Shown in pieces: positions 8,747 to 16,811 of a DNA stretch of 64,000 bases. The translations under genes and the position numbers were made by a program. This DNA is from CAZZBM01 sp964652255 (GTDB taxonomy: Bacteria; Bdellovibrionota; Bacteriovoracia; Bacteriovoracales; CAZZBM01). The notes under the pieces are model-generated. The model did not search any database. It had not been told where the DNA came from and worked only from the letters and a program-made list of their open reading frames with translations. Each line of letters opens with the position of its first letter. The first letter of the stretch is position 1. The stretch lies in NCBI GenBank assembly GCA_964652255.1, contig CAZZBM010000002.1, positions 1-64,000 on the forward strand, in the 5' to 3' direction.

Positions 8747-9503
8747 CTTGAAAAATATCTCTTTTGGATACAATAAAGATTGTTTTTGGAAAAGTCTTAG
8801 TTTAGATTTTGAGAGAAATGGAATTTATCTTTTATTAGGTCCCAATGGTTGTGGAAAGAGTACTTTTTTGAAATTTTTAAATGGAGATGATCCTTTTAAA
8901 GAAGAAAAAAAGGATTCTTCTTTATTTTTTTTAAAGAATAGTCTTGAAGAAGACTATCTGAAACCAAAAGAATTTATAAATTTTTATAAAAGTTTGTTTT
9001 CAATAGATCAAGATTTAACTATTAGCTATAATGAAGAAATTAGAAATTTATCTCAAGGTCAAAAACAACATTTAATACTATCTCTTTTAAAAGGAATCAA
9101 AGAAAAAATCATTCTTTTAGATGAACCTACTATTAATCTTGATGAAAAAAATATTGAATTTTTTAAACAGGATCTTCTTTCTTTAAAAGAAGAAAAGATT
9201 TTTATCATTGCTACTCATGACTTTTTTCATTTAGAGAATATCTATGATGGTCTTCTTTTTTTAACAAGAGATAAGATTTATCAGTTGCCAAAATATGATG
9301 GACCTTATTTTTATTCTAAAAATATTTCAGAATTTGTAAGAAAAAATTCTAAGGAAATAGTGCCATATTATTATTCTTTAAATAAAAAAGAAAAAAGTTT
9401 AGAATTTTTAATAGAAAATAATGTTGAAATAGATGATTTTTCTATGAATCAATTAAATTTAAAAAGGATTTATGACTTTTTTTATTTTAAAAAAACAAAT
9501 TAG
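8739..9503 (+). CDS. ABC transporter ATP-binding protein (Gld/ABC-2 type)
   Basis: 254 residues. Walker A is GPNGCGKS at about 34-41, signature NLSQGQKQH near 103, Walker B IILLDEPT near 124, and the switch His in ATHD near 158. The ~90-residue C-terminal tail after the nucleotide-binding domain is Lys/Asn-rich and unassigned. It overlaps the following membrane protein gene by 32 nt, so the two should form one exporter. GldA-type partners act in gliding or polysaccharide and lipid export in other bacteria; the substrate here is unknown. Confidence 0.85.
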   Translation: MFSLKNISFGYNKDCFWKSLSLDFERNGIYLLLGPNGCGKSTFLKFLNGDDPFKEEKKDSSLFFLKNSLEEDYLKPKEFINFYKSLFSIDQDLTISYNEEIRNLSQGQKQHLILSLLKGIKEKIILLDEPTINLDEKNIEFFKQDLLSLKEEKIFIIATHDFFHLENIYDGLLFLTRDKIYQLPKYDGPYFYSKNISEFVRKNSKEIVPYYYSLNKKEKSLEFLIENNVEIDDFSMNQLNLKRIYDFFYFKKTN

Positions 9504-11226
9504 TTCTTTTTTTTATAGAAGAGATTACCTTTTATTCTTTTTTTTTGTTTTTTTTATTAATATCTTATTTCAGTTTTTTAATTTTATAGAGTTTTTATCT
9601 TTAAAAAAAATAGAACCTTTAACTATCTATGACTTTCTTGCTAACTATTACAATACAATTCATTTTTTTCTTTTTTTTATTATTAGTCTTTTTTCTTTTA
9701 CTAAAATAAAAAATCATCCTTATTTTAATGTTATTAAAAAAAAAATATCTTTTTTAAATATTTTTTACTCACAAGTCTTTTTTTTGTTTTTTCTTTCTGT
9801 TTTTTATATTTTTTTATTTTCTATTCCACTTTTTATAGAAAAAACATTTAATTACTTAATGATTATTAATTTTTCCATTTCTTTAGCCATACTTTCATTT
9901 CTTTATTCCTCTATGGCTATTTATCTATCATCTTTATTTTCATCTTATCTTATTTCTTTTTTATTATCTTTTTTTTCTTTTTTATTCTTTTATTTTATTC
10001 CTTATATTAATAAATATAATCCAAATTATTATTTTTATGAAATTATTAATTTTATATCTCCTAAAAATTACTTAGATATATTTTTTTTAGGAAATTATTC
10101 TTTGAGTAGTTTTTTTTATATTCTAGCTGTTAGTTTATTTTTTTTCTCTCTTTATAGTTCTAAAAAGATCTATATAAATTCAATAGTGCTATTGATGATT
10201 TTTTTTTCTTTTATTTCTAAGAATAAGATGGTTTATTCTCTTGATTTTATCCATTATTCAAAAAAAGAACAGCAAATGATAGAATTTTTTTTAAAAGAGT
10301 GTAAAAGTCTTTTTTTAGTTAAAAATCATGAACAATGGGACGTTTTTATCAAGTTTTTTAATTCTTATAAGAATGAAAATTTTACTTATAAAATTCTTTC
10401 TCCTCATTATCATCAAGAAGAAATTAATAATCTGAATCTTAAAATCGATGAAGCTTACTGTGAGAACAAGACAAATTTTGAAGCACCAGATCCTTCTACG
10501 ATGATTTATTCTTTTTTAAAAAAAACAAGAAATAAAAGCTTGAAAGTATTGGCTCATAAAAGTTTTTTTAAAGATAAGAACTATTTTTTAAATTGGTTGA
10601 AAAATGAAAACTTTGATATTGATCTAGTTGATTTTTTTGAGAACTTTGAAGCAGATCTTATTCTTTTAAAAAATGATGATTTGTTGTCTTATAGAGATCT
10701 TCATAGTTTAAAAAACTATTTAAAAAATAATCAAAAATCTTTTTTATTTTTATACAATGAAAATTTAAGAGATCAGCCTTTGATTAAGGAGCTATTTAAT
10801 TTTTTAGAGGTAAAAAAAGAGATTCAAAAGAATAAAAAAGACTTTAAAATCAATGAAAGTTTTTTAAGTCAAAATAATAAAAAAAATCAATTAAATCCAA
10901 CAAATTTAAAATGGATCATGCCTCTATGGGATTTTATTATTGAAGATAAGATTTATTTAAGAGAGGAAAATTCAAGGCTTATTTTTATGACAACTGAAGA
11001 ATTTCTGCTCTATGATAAGTTTTATCAATATTTTGATCTAAATCAAAATATCTTTTCTTGGCTTTTAAAAGAGGATCTATGGATTTCAGCTCTCAAAGAT
11101 GAACATAAAGCATTTATTTACAGAAATGAATTAAATTATACTTCCCTCTTTGGATTCTTATACTCTTTAATTATTTATGGTGGAACATGTCTCTTTTTAA
11201 GAAGATATCGCCCTTTTTATTCTTAA
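9472..11226 (+). CDS. ABC-2-type permease fused to a GldG-like extracytoplasmic domain
   Basis: 584 residues in two parts. Residues 1 to about 245 contain about six very hydrophobic Phe-rich membrane segments, as in ABC-2 permeases. Residues about 250-550 form a Lys/Asp-rich soluble domain with alternating strand-helix pattern (for example KSLKVLAHK and FEADLILLKNDDLLS) resembling the GldG/DUF4350-type domain. A final membrane segment lies at about 555-575. GldF (permease) and GldG are normally separate, so this reads as a fusion. Domain calls are by pattern only. Confidence 0.6.
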   Translation: MTFFILKKQISSFFYRRDYLLFFFFVFFINILFQFFNFIEFLSLKKIEPLTIYDFLANYYNTIHFFLFFIISLFSFTKIKNHPYFNVIKKKISFLNIFYSQVFFLFFLSVFYIFLFSIPLFIEKTFNYLMIINFSISLAILSFLYSSMAIYLSSLFSSYLISFLLSFFSFLFFYFIPYINKYNPNYYFYEIINFISPKNYLDIFFLGNYSLSSFFYILAVSLFFFSLYSSKKIYINSIVLLMIFFSFISKNKMVYSLDFIHYSKKEQQMIEFFLKECKSLFLVKNHEQWDVFIKFFNSYKNENFTYKILSPHYHQEEINNLNLKIDEAYCENKTNFEAPDPSTMIYSFLKKTRNKSLKVLAHKSFFKDKNYFLNWLKNENFDIDLVDFFENFEADLILLKNDDLLSYRDLHSLKNYLKNNQKSFLFLYNENLRDQPLIKELFNFLEVKKEIQKNKKDFKINESFLSQNNKKNQLNPTNLKWIMPLWDFIIEDKIYLREENSRLIFMTTEEFLLYDKFYQYFDLNQNIFSWLLKEDLWISALKDEHKAFIYRNELNYTSLFGFLYSLIIYGGTCLFLRRYRPFYS

Positions 11227-11594
11227 TTTTTTTAATATTTTATTATATTAAAGATAATTTTTTGTTTGATCTAACAAAAGACTACTATTTAAAAGATAAA
11301 AAACTGAAAAAAGTTGCTGATTTTTTTCAACTCATAGGAACTCTTGATTGTGAGAAAATAGGTCTAATTTCTTTAAAAGAAGATTTTATTTTAACTTCAA
11401 AAAATACTTATTTTATAGGACCCTATAATAAAATTCTTCAAGGTATTTACCTTAAAAAAAATAATCAATCTTATTTTTGTAAGATCAAAATGGTTTTAGA
11501 AGGTATTTATAAAAATGAAGATGAGATGGAGGAACTTAGATATAAAGAGTTGGTAAAAAAGATAGAAGATTGTTTTAACAAGAATAACCATTAA
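11187..11594 (+). CDS. Membrane-anchored hypothetical protein of the ABC operon
   Basis: 135 residues: one N-terminal membrane segment (about 9-22) and then a soluble domain, probably extracytoplasmic, ending in charged helices. It overlaps the permease-GldG gene by 40 nt. In other genomes a DUF4340-type membrane-anchored protein often follows GldG; similarity is only positional here. Its stop codon lies inside the left arm of the strong terminator-like inverted repeat. Confidence 0.65.
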   Translation: MSLFKKISPFLFLIFLIFYYIKDNFLFDLTKDYYLKDKKLKKVADFFQLIGTLDCEKIGLISLKEDFILTSKNTYFIGPYNKILQGIYLKKNNQSYFCKIKMVLEGIYKNEDEMEELRYKELVKKIEDCFNKNNH

Positions 11595-11627
11595 GAGTAC
11601 TCGATCTTCTTAATGGTTATTCTTGTT
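11577..11627. terminator. Perfect 20-bp inverted repeat between convergent genes
   Basis: Arms 11577-11596 and 11608-11627 (aacaagaataaccattaaga and its exact complement) with an 11-nt loop. It contains the stop codon of the left gene and lies 9 bp before the stop of the right gene. It probably acts as a bidirectional terminator, although no long T-run follows on either side. Confidence 0.65.
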
Positions 11628-11636
11628 AATTTAAAA

Positions 11637-13850
11637 TTAATTATTCTTGATATAATTTTTATTAAAAAAATAGTATAGATGATTTAAGAAATCTATTCTT
11701 AATACTTCAATATCACTATATTGTGAATTTTTTAATGCTATGTTTCCTGTATTTAGAGTAAATGCCTGAGTAATATCATTAGTTATATTTGTTACTCTAG
11801 ATTTGTAGTCGTCAGAATTGAAATTCTCTGTATAAGATGAAGCATCAGATCCTATAAAAACAAACTTGATAAGATTTAAGATATTTTGTTTTTCTCTTGT
11901 TGTAAGACTATCTTGATTGTTTATGTTTTTTATATTATTTGAAAAAGTTCTTAAAAAATTTTTTCCTTCAGGTGTGTATATAAAAGAAAAAAATCTTAAA
12001 TATAAGACATGATAAATTGATTTTTTAAAATTATTAAAATTAATTTCATTGTAAGTTATAATTGATCTTTCATCCGAAATGTTTTTAATGTCAAGAAGAG
12101 ATTTAAAAAGATATTCTAAGAAAGTATTGTTTTTTTTATTTGTAAAAAAATTCCATAGAATAGTTTTTTCATGAATAATATCTATATATGCATCAGCAGG
12201 TGTCTGTTGGAAATTAGACATTGCTTGTTTAAGTTTTAAAGTATTATTAATCCTTATGAAATCACCAGGATTATTTAAAATATCATTTTTAAAATTATTA
12301 ATTGTGTATTCATCAGAGTAATAGAATGAACTGTTATTAGTCTCAGTGTGGCCTGAATTACGATAATAACCTAATTTATGAGAAGATGCTTTAATTCCAT
12401 TTTCGATAAAATCTTTAACAATAATTAAAACTTTTTTATAAATATCATCTTGATTTGATAAGATATTAGAAAAAATATTTTTAATAATTGTATCACTTGA
12501 ATCATTTGAAAAATCAGTATTAATTGATCTATGGTTATGAATAAATTTATAATAGCTTGACTCTCCATCCATTTTTAAATCTAGTCTTGCAAAGATCCCA
12601 TAAAAAAATGATCTACAAAATGAAAAAAAAATATTTTCTGGTTCTTGATTTTTGATTTTTATTTTAGCAAAATAAGATTTATAATTTTCATGTTCATGGT
12701 AATACCGTGTAGATTTATCAAGGCTTTCTTTATAATAATCATTGGGGTTATGATTTTTTGATACATAAGCTTGAAATTTAAGTTGAATAGGATTTCTGAT
12801 TTTATCGGTAATTCCATCACCTGAACCTTGATTATCTTGACTAGGACTTGTACTGAAACTATTAAAAAAATCTGTGTTTGTGTATTGAGTTTGTATGGTT
12901 GGATTTTTTTCTTCTTCTTCTGTGAAATAAAATTTAAAATAAAGGTTAAGACTAGTATTTGGTATTTTTACTGAATGATAGGCAAGTTTGTTTTTTCTAT
13001 TACTTTCATCAAATATATTAATATTGTTTTCTTTAATATATTTAGACATTAATGTAAGTAAGTCAAATTCTAGTAATTCTTGTAGTGTTAAGTCTTTATT
13101 TTTTTCTGAAAACTGAGTTAGTATTAAATTATAAGGTTGTTTTTGATTAGGATTAAAAGAATCTTCATTTCTCGTTGCTTCAAGAAAAATTTCGTGTATT
13201 GATTGTGCAACAATATCTTCATTGTTTTTAAATGGAAAAATAATTTCAGATGTCGGAAAATTAAGAAGATCTATAGAAATTGATCTAATGTTTATACTTC
13301 CTAAATTTTTATTAAATTTATAAAAAAAAGTATGAATAAACGGAGCAGAAATCATATTAAATACAATTTCATTAGATTTATTTAGTAATTCATTGCTGCC
13401 ATTAGAATAGTTGTAGTCTCCTATTTTTGGATAATTTTCATAAGAAAACAGGGGTGAACCTGAGATTTTATTCATAGTGCTAAAAAGACAAGAACTAGAA
13501 GTTTCACAAAAAATAGGACCGAATTGTAATAATGGATTATTTCTATTGGAAGTATTATCAATATTCTTTTCTCCAAGTACTACTCCTGATATAGTGTATC
13601 CCCGTTGTAATTTTAGACTGAGACTTCTGACCTTGTCACTAAAAAGAGAAACATTGTTGGGAGTACTTTTTACTAACGTTAATGTTTTTTCAGGAGCTTG
13701 AAGTAGTAGAGTTTCATTGCTTGCATACAAAAAATTACTGTAATTTACAATAAAGCCTAAAGCTAGGATCGACATATAGAAATATCTCATCAATAAAATT
13801 TTGTAAGAATAAGTTGTATCCTTATTTAAATTTCTCAGTGTTAAAATCAT
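11637..13850 (-). CDS. Large exported protein of unknown function
   Basis: 737 residues. A hydrophobic segment (about 24-42) after a basic N-terminus, ending near YAS-NE, looks like a normal-length Sec signal; an inner ATG (residue 22) would give a shorter signal. The mature protein is Asn/Ser/Tyr-rich with few Cys, has a Ser/Gly/Asp-rich linker at about 340-360, and no recognised domain. The 13850 start is favoured by an AGAGG Shine-Dalgarno sequence. A TTACCT-N17-TATAAG promoter lies upstream next to a G8 tract. The Asn-rich composition differs from housekeeping neighbours and suggests a fast-evolving surface or secreted factor. Confidence 0.75.
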   Translation of the reverse strand: MILTLRNLNKDTTYSYKILLMRYFYMSILALGFIVNYSNFLYASNETLLLQAPEKTLTLVKSTPNNVSLFSDKVRSLSLKLQRGYTISGVVLGEKNIDNTSNRNNPLLQFGPIFCETSSSCLFSTMNKISGSPLFSYENYPKIGDYNYSNGSNELLNKSNEIVFNMISAPFIHTFFYKFNKNLGSINIRSISIDLLNFPTSEIIFPFKNNEDIVAQSIHEIFLEATRNEDSFNPNQKQPYNLILTQFSEKNKDLTLQELLEFDLLTLMSKYIKENNINIFDESNRKNKLAYHSVKIPNTSLNLYFKFYFTEEEEKNPTIQTQYTNTDFFNSFSTSPSQDNQGSGDGITDKIRNPIQLKFQAYVSKNHNPNDYYKESLDKSTRYYHEHENYKSYFAKIKIKNQEPENIFFSFCRSFFYGIFARLDLKMDGESSYYKFIHNHRSINTDFSNDSSDTIIKNIFSNILSNQDDIYKKVLIIVKDFIENGIKASSHKLGYYRNSGHTETNNSSFYYSDEYTINNFKNDILNNPGDFIRINNTLKLKQAMSNFQQTPADAYIDIIHEKTILWNFFTNKKNNTFLEYLFKSLLDIKNISDERSIITYNEINFNNFKKSIYHVLYLRFFSFIYTPEGKNFLRTFSNNIKNINNQDSLTTREKQNILNLIKFVFIGSDASSYTENFNSDDYKSRVTNITNDITQAFTLNTGNIALKNSQYSDIEVLRIDFLNHLYYFFNKNYIKNN

Positions 13851-13878
13851 AAAAACCTCTTTTTTGTTTTTTTGAAGG

Positions 13879-13907
13879 CTTATACAATGTAAAAATAAGA
13901 AAGGTAA
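13879..13907 (-). promoter_or_regulatory. Promoter of the 737-residue exported protein gene
   Basis: Minus strand TTACCT, 17-nt spacer, TATAAG, followed by an approximately 20-nt leader with AGAGG before the ATG. The -35 box directly abuts an eight-base C run (G8 on the plus strand at 13908-13915). Confidence 0.45.
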
Positions 13908-13915
13908 GGGGGGGG
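13908..13915. repeat. G8 homopolymer tract next to a promoter
   Basis: Eight consecutive G on the plus strand (C on the coding strand) touching the putative -35 hexamer. Such runs are rare in this A+T-rich sequence and are known slippage sites. Confidence 0.8.
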
Positions 13916-14031
13916 ATTTTTTACAAAAAAATAGAAATTTAAAAAAGTTAAACTTCTAAGATCCTTTTAAAGGGTGTATTTATATAATTATGATAACGGA
14001 TTAACATCAAAGATTTATTTAAGAGTATCTT

Positions 14032-14349
14032 TTATTCACAACGATAAGCTTCACCTAAAATAGCTGCAGATGAACCATCAAAATTAACTTTTCCGTCAAG
14101 AAAGATAATATGAGTAGCTTCTTTTTTAGCAGCTTCATTTAAAAGATTGTTTTTAGCATGTTCTAAAATGGTAGCATTAGAAATAAAGATCGAGTAAGCA
14201 TTGCCGTAAATATGTCCAAGGTTTTGACACTTGTTTTTATTTATTTTTTGAACTACTTTGATTTTAGAGCCATCTTCTGTAAGAGACTCTTTTTTAGTAA
14301 GAGTGAGACAAGATGACATTGTCAGTAATAAAAGAATTTTTTTAAACAT
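14032..14349 (-). CDS. DUF4156-like small lipoprotein, copy 1
   Basis: From the ATG at 14349 it has 105 residues: MFKKILLLLTMSSC (lipobox Cys 14), then a compact domain with two cysteines (CQNLG and a terminal YRC) and the pattern NLLNEAAKKEATHIIFLDG, which resembles the DUF4156 family. Nearly identical over most of its length to the gene at 14807-15139. A longer in-frame start (14382) would add residues across a G/C hairpin and is less likely. Location is probably the outer-membrane periplasmic face. Function unknown. Confidence 0.75.
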   Translation of the reverse strand: MFKKILLLLTMSSCLTLTKKESLTEDGSKIKVVQKINKNKCQNLGHIYGNAYSIFISNATILEHAKNNLLNEAAKKEATHIIFLDGKVNFDGSSAAILGEAYRCE

Positions 14350-14355
14350 TTTAAG

Positions 14356-14375
14356 ACCCCCAACCCCAAGGGGGT
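14356..14375 (-). promoter_or_regulatory. G/C-rich hairpin directly upstream of a start codon
   Basis: ACCCCC at 14356-14361 pairs with GGGGGT at 14370-14375 (8-nt loop). It lies 6 nt upstream of the 14349 start and stands out in an A+T-rich genome. It would occlude the leader or the G-rich ribosome-binding region. Confidence 0.5.
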
Positions 14376-14418
14376 TTAGCATGAAAATATAAAAAATACA
14401 ATAATAAGAAGGTAAAAA

Positions 14419-14703
14419 TTATAATTTTTTGTAGACCGGAGGTTCAAAACCATCTTTAAAAGAATGACAATTAGAGGAATCGCATTGTTTATAGTTTTTA
14501 GAATCTTGTTTAAAGCTTGAAAAAGAATCTTTAGGGTATCTTGGAATTAAAGGATCAGGTGTTAGAAGGGTAGAAATTTCAGAGCTAGGTATAAAAGGGG
14601 GCTCAATCTTAGAAAAATTATTGATTCGAGAATGTTGAAGATTAAAGTTTGATTCAAAGGTCTTGGAAGTTTTTGCTTCCAAGATCATAAAAAGTAATAA
14701 CAT
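14419..14703 (-). CDS. Small hypothetical protein, possibly exported
   Basis: 94 residues. The N-terminus MLLLFMILEAK could be one of the very short export signals of this genome. The remainder is Ser/Pro/Phe-rich, apparently disordered, with a pair of cysteines (CDSSNC near 73-78). No family is recognised. It sits between the two DUF4156-like copies in the same orientation. Confidence 0.5.
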   Translation of the reverse strand: MLLLFMILEAKTSKTFESNFNLQHSRINNFSKIEPPFIPSSEISTLLTPDPLIPRYPKDSFSSFKQDSKNYKQCDSSNCHSFKDGFEPPVYKKL

Positions 14704-14806
14704 AAGTTGTGTAGTATAATATTATTTTTTATTTAACAAGAACTTAGAGTATTAATTACATTCATAAGCAATGCCTTCTTGATGCATTGCAATATGAATA
14801 TAAGTC

Positions 14807-15139
14807 TTAATGACAACGATAAGCTTTACCTAAAATAACTGCAGATGAACCATAAAAATCAACCTTTCCGTTAAGCAAGATAATATGAGTAGCTTCTTTT
14901 TTAGCAGCTTCATTTAAAAGATTGTTTTCAGCATGTTCTAAAATGGTAGTATCAGAAATAAAGATCGAGTAAGCATTGCCGTAAATATACCCAAGGTTTT
15001 GACACTTGTTTTCATCTATTTTTTCAACTACTTTGATTTTAGAGCCACCTTCTGTAAGAGACTGTTTTTTAATCGTTGCACAACCTGTAATAAAAACTGC
15101 AAATAGATAGAAAATTAAGAAATTTTTATTATTAAACAT
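14807..15139 (-). CDS. DUF4156-like small lipoprotein, copy 2
   Basis: 110 residues with a conventional-length signal and lipobox (FAVFITGC, Cys 20). The mature domain is almost identical to the copy at 14032-14349: SLTEGGSKIKVV, CQNLG, IYGNAYSIFIS, LLNEAAKKEATHII and a terminal CH. The signal peptides differ, so recombination or replacement of the 5' end after duplication is likely. A GGAGAAC Shine-Dalgarno sequence precedes the start. Confidence 0.8.
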   Translation of the reverse strand: MFNNKNFLIFYLFAVFITGCATIKKQSLTEGGSKIKVVEKIDENKCQNLGYIYGNAYSIFISDTTILEHAENNLLNEAAKKEATHIILLNGKVDFYGSSAVILGKAYRCH

Positions 15140-15195
15140 AAATGTTCTCCTTTTTTTGTTTTTCTAACATTTTATACATTAAAATTTTTTTTGAT

Positions 15196-15201
15196 ATTAT
15201 A
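15196..15201 (-). promoter_or_regulatory. -10 box upstream of DUF4156-like copy 2
   Basis: Perfect TATAAT on the minus strand about 57 nt before the ATG. No -35 resembling TTGACA is seen at 17 nt. The leader would be about 50 nt with a Shine-Dalgarno sequence. Confidence 0.35.
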
Positions 15202-15250
15202 CTATTCATATAAAATTCACACACTAATGATAATAGCAAGATTTGATTTC

Positions 15251-15335
15251 TGGTGCTGAAGAAAGGACTCGAACCTTCACGAGCTACGCTCACAGCGCCC
15301 TCAACGCTGCGTGTCTACCATTCCACCACTTCAGC
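15251..15335 (-). tRNA. tRNA-Leu (anticodon GAG)
   Basis: 85-nt class II tRNA with an encoded CCA. Acceptor arms are GCTGAAG and CTTCAGC, the anticodon arm is CAGCG-TTGAGGG-CGCTG (anticodon GAG), and a variable arm is present. It reads CUC and CUU. It is transcribed from the minus strand behind its own promoter. Confidence 0.96.
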
Positions 15336-15346
15336 TTTTTTTCAAA

Positions 15347-15375
15347 CTTATACTCTGATTAAGACAAGATTTCAA
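15347..15375 (-). promoter_or_regulatory. Promoter of tRNA-Leu
   Basis: Minus strand TTGAAA, 17-nt spacer, TATAAG, ending 11 nt before the tRNA 5' end. It overlaps the last codons of mscS. Confidence 0.65.
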
Positions 15376-16346
15376 CTTCTAGAAGTGATTTTTAACTGGT
15401 GTTTTTCTAAAAGCTGTAAAAATTTTAAGTTAAATTCACTATTCACTAAGTAAGGCTTCTCTGAAAGTCTAACAGTATACTGAATGTAAAGATCTAATGT
15501 GTGGTTCGTAAAATTTTGAAAAAGAATTCTTTCAGGTTCAACCCTAGGATCTTCTTTTAAAAGAGATTCAGCTTCTTTTAAAAAAGATTCAATGTTATCT
15601 TTAGCGCTTGGTTCTATTCTAAGAACTTGTTTTAAAGTTCTTTTTTTTAGTTTGGTAAGATTTTCAATGCTTGATGAAACCAGTATTTTATTAGGAATAA
15701 CATACAAAATATTATCAATAGATTTTAAAGTTGTAGATTTTAGTCCAAAATCAATAACTTCACCCTGCAGATTATCAACCTTAATGATATCACTTAGCTG
15801 AAAAGGCTTATCAATAATTAAAACAAAAGAAGCAATAAAATTGGAAAGAGATTCTTGTGCTGCTAAAGCCACAGCAATCCCCCCAATTCCTAAACCTGTA
15901 AGAATAGTTCCAATGGAATATCCAAAGTATTGCAAGATGGCTAAAATTGTTAAGGTCAAGAGAAGAATGAGAAGAATTTTTTTAAAAAATGGAAATAATT
16001 GTTTTGAATCAATAGAATCATCTTTGGCTTCTAGGCAGTAGATAAAATAATCAATAAGATTATAGGTGAAAAAAGTAATAGTTATAATGACTAAAACAGC
16101 TTCTACGTGAACAAGAAGTTGATAGTGATGAAGAAAATCAAAGTAATGGCTTGATAAGAGTTGAGAGAGAATAAGAATTCTTAAAGAAATAAAAATATTT
16201 TGTAGAGTATGGCTTGAAAAATAAGCATAGTAAGGAAATCTTTCATTGGCTTTAAAAAAAATTAGAAAAAATCTCAATAAAGGATTTAAAAAAATAATAA
16301 GAAGAATAAAAAGAATTTCTTTTAAGGGAATGAGTTCAAAAAACAT
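15372..16346 (-). CDS. MscS-family mechanosensitive channel
   Basis: 324 residues. Several N-terminal membrane segments (about 8-30, 46-64, 75-100, 122-142) precede the pore helix region LTGLGIGGIAVALAAQE (about 151-167) and the beta-domain motif DKPFQLSDIIKV. The Gly/Ala-rich pore helix and the following FIASF are typical of MscS. It releases small solutes on hypo-osmotic shock. A 54-nt gap separates it from the upstream hypothetical gene. Its start has no clear Shine-Dalgarno sequence. Confidence 0.9.
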   Translation of the reverse strand: MFFELIPLKEILFILLIIFLNPLLRFFLIFFKANERFPYYAYFSSHTLQNIFISLRILILSQLLSSHYFDFLHHYQLLVHVEAVLVIITITFFTYNLIDYFIYCLEAKDDSIDSKQLFPFFKKILLILLLTLTILAILQYFGYSIGTILTGLGIGGIAVALAAQESLSNFIASFVLIIDKPFQLSDIIKVDNLQGEVIDFGLKSTTLKSIDNILYVIPNKILVSSSIENLTKLKKRTLKQVLRIEPSAKDNIESFLKEAESLLKEDPRVEPERILFQNFTNHTLDLYIQYTVRLSEKPYLVNSEFNLKFLQLLEKHQLKITSRS

Positions 16347-16400
16347 ACTGGCAATGATGTCAAAAAAAATATGAAAAATAAAGATCTTTAGAAAAAAATA

Positions 16401-16772
16401 CTAAGGAATTTTGTTGAAAAAAAATTCTAAAACATGATCAATTCTTTGATCTAAACCCTCTTGAGTAGAAACATCTAATTTATCCAGTAAAAAATTTTTC
16501 TCAAGGATATTAGATAAATATTTTTTAAAAAGAAATTTTAAAATTTCTCGACCTTCAAAAGTAGAAATAAAATTTTTTGAAAATTCAAAAAAATAATTAT
16601 TATAGATAAGAATACTTTTTTTTATAATGGGAATAAAAAAAGTATGTTGTTGAAGAAAATTCTGAAATAAGTTCATAAGTATAACCTGTTCATTAATAGA
16701 GAGATGCTGAGAAGCTATGTATTCATTGGTATTTAAAGCCTTGCAATGAAAGGAAAGTAAAAAATAAAGCAT
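16401..16772 (-). CDS. Hypothetical protein at the end of the heme operon
   Basis: 123 residues with hydrophobic N-terminus MLYFLLSFHCKA, either a very short signal or a lipobox-like site at Cys 10. The rest is predicted helical with many Phe/Leu and amphipathic segments. No family is recognised. It follows hemE by 39 nt in the same direction. Confidence 0.5.
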   Translation of the reverse strand: MLYFLLSFHCKALNTNEYIASQHLSINEQVILMNLFQNFLQQHTFFIPIIKKSILIYNNYFFEFSKNFISTFEGREILKFLFKKYLSNILEKNFLLDKLDVSTQEGLDQRIDHVLEFFFNKIP

Positions 16773-16811
16773 GAATTATTATTCGGTTTTTTTCTTGTAA
16801 ACTTGAGTTTT

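Noticed and set aside
11637..13850. Toxin or RTX-type assignment for the 737-residue exported protein
   Set aside because: No GGxGxD repeats, no glycosyl hydrolase or protease motif, and no known toxin signature were found; it is left as unknown.
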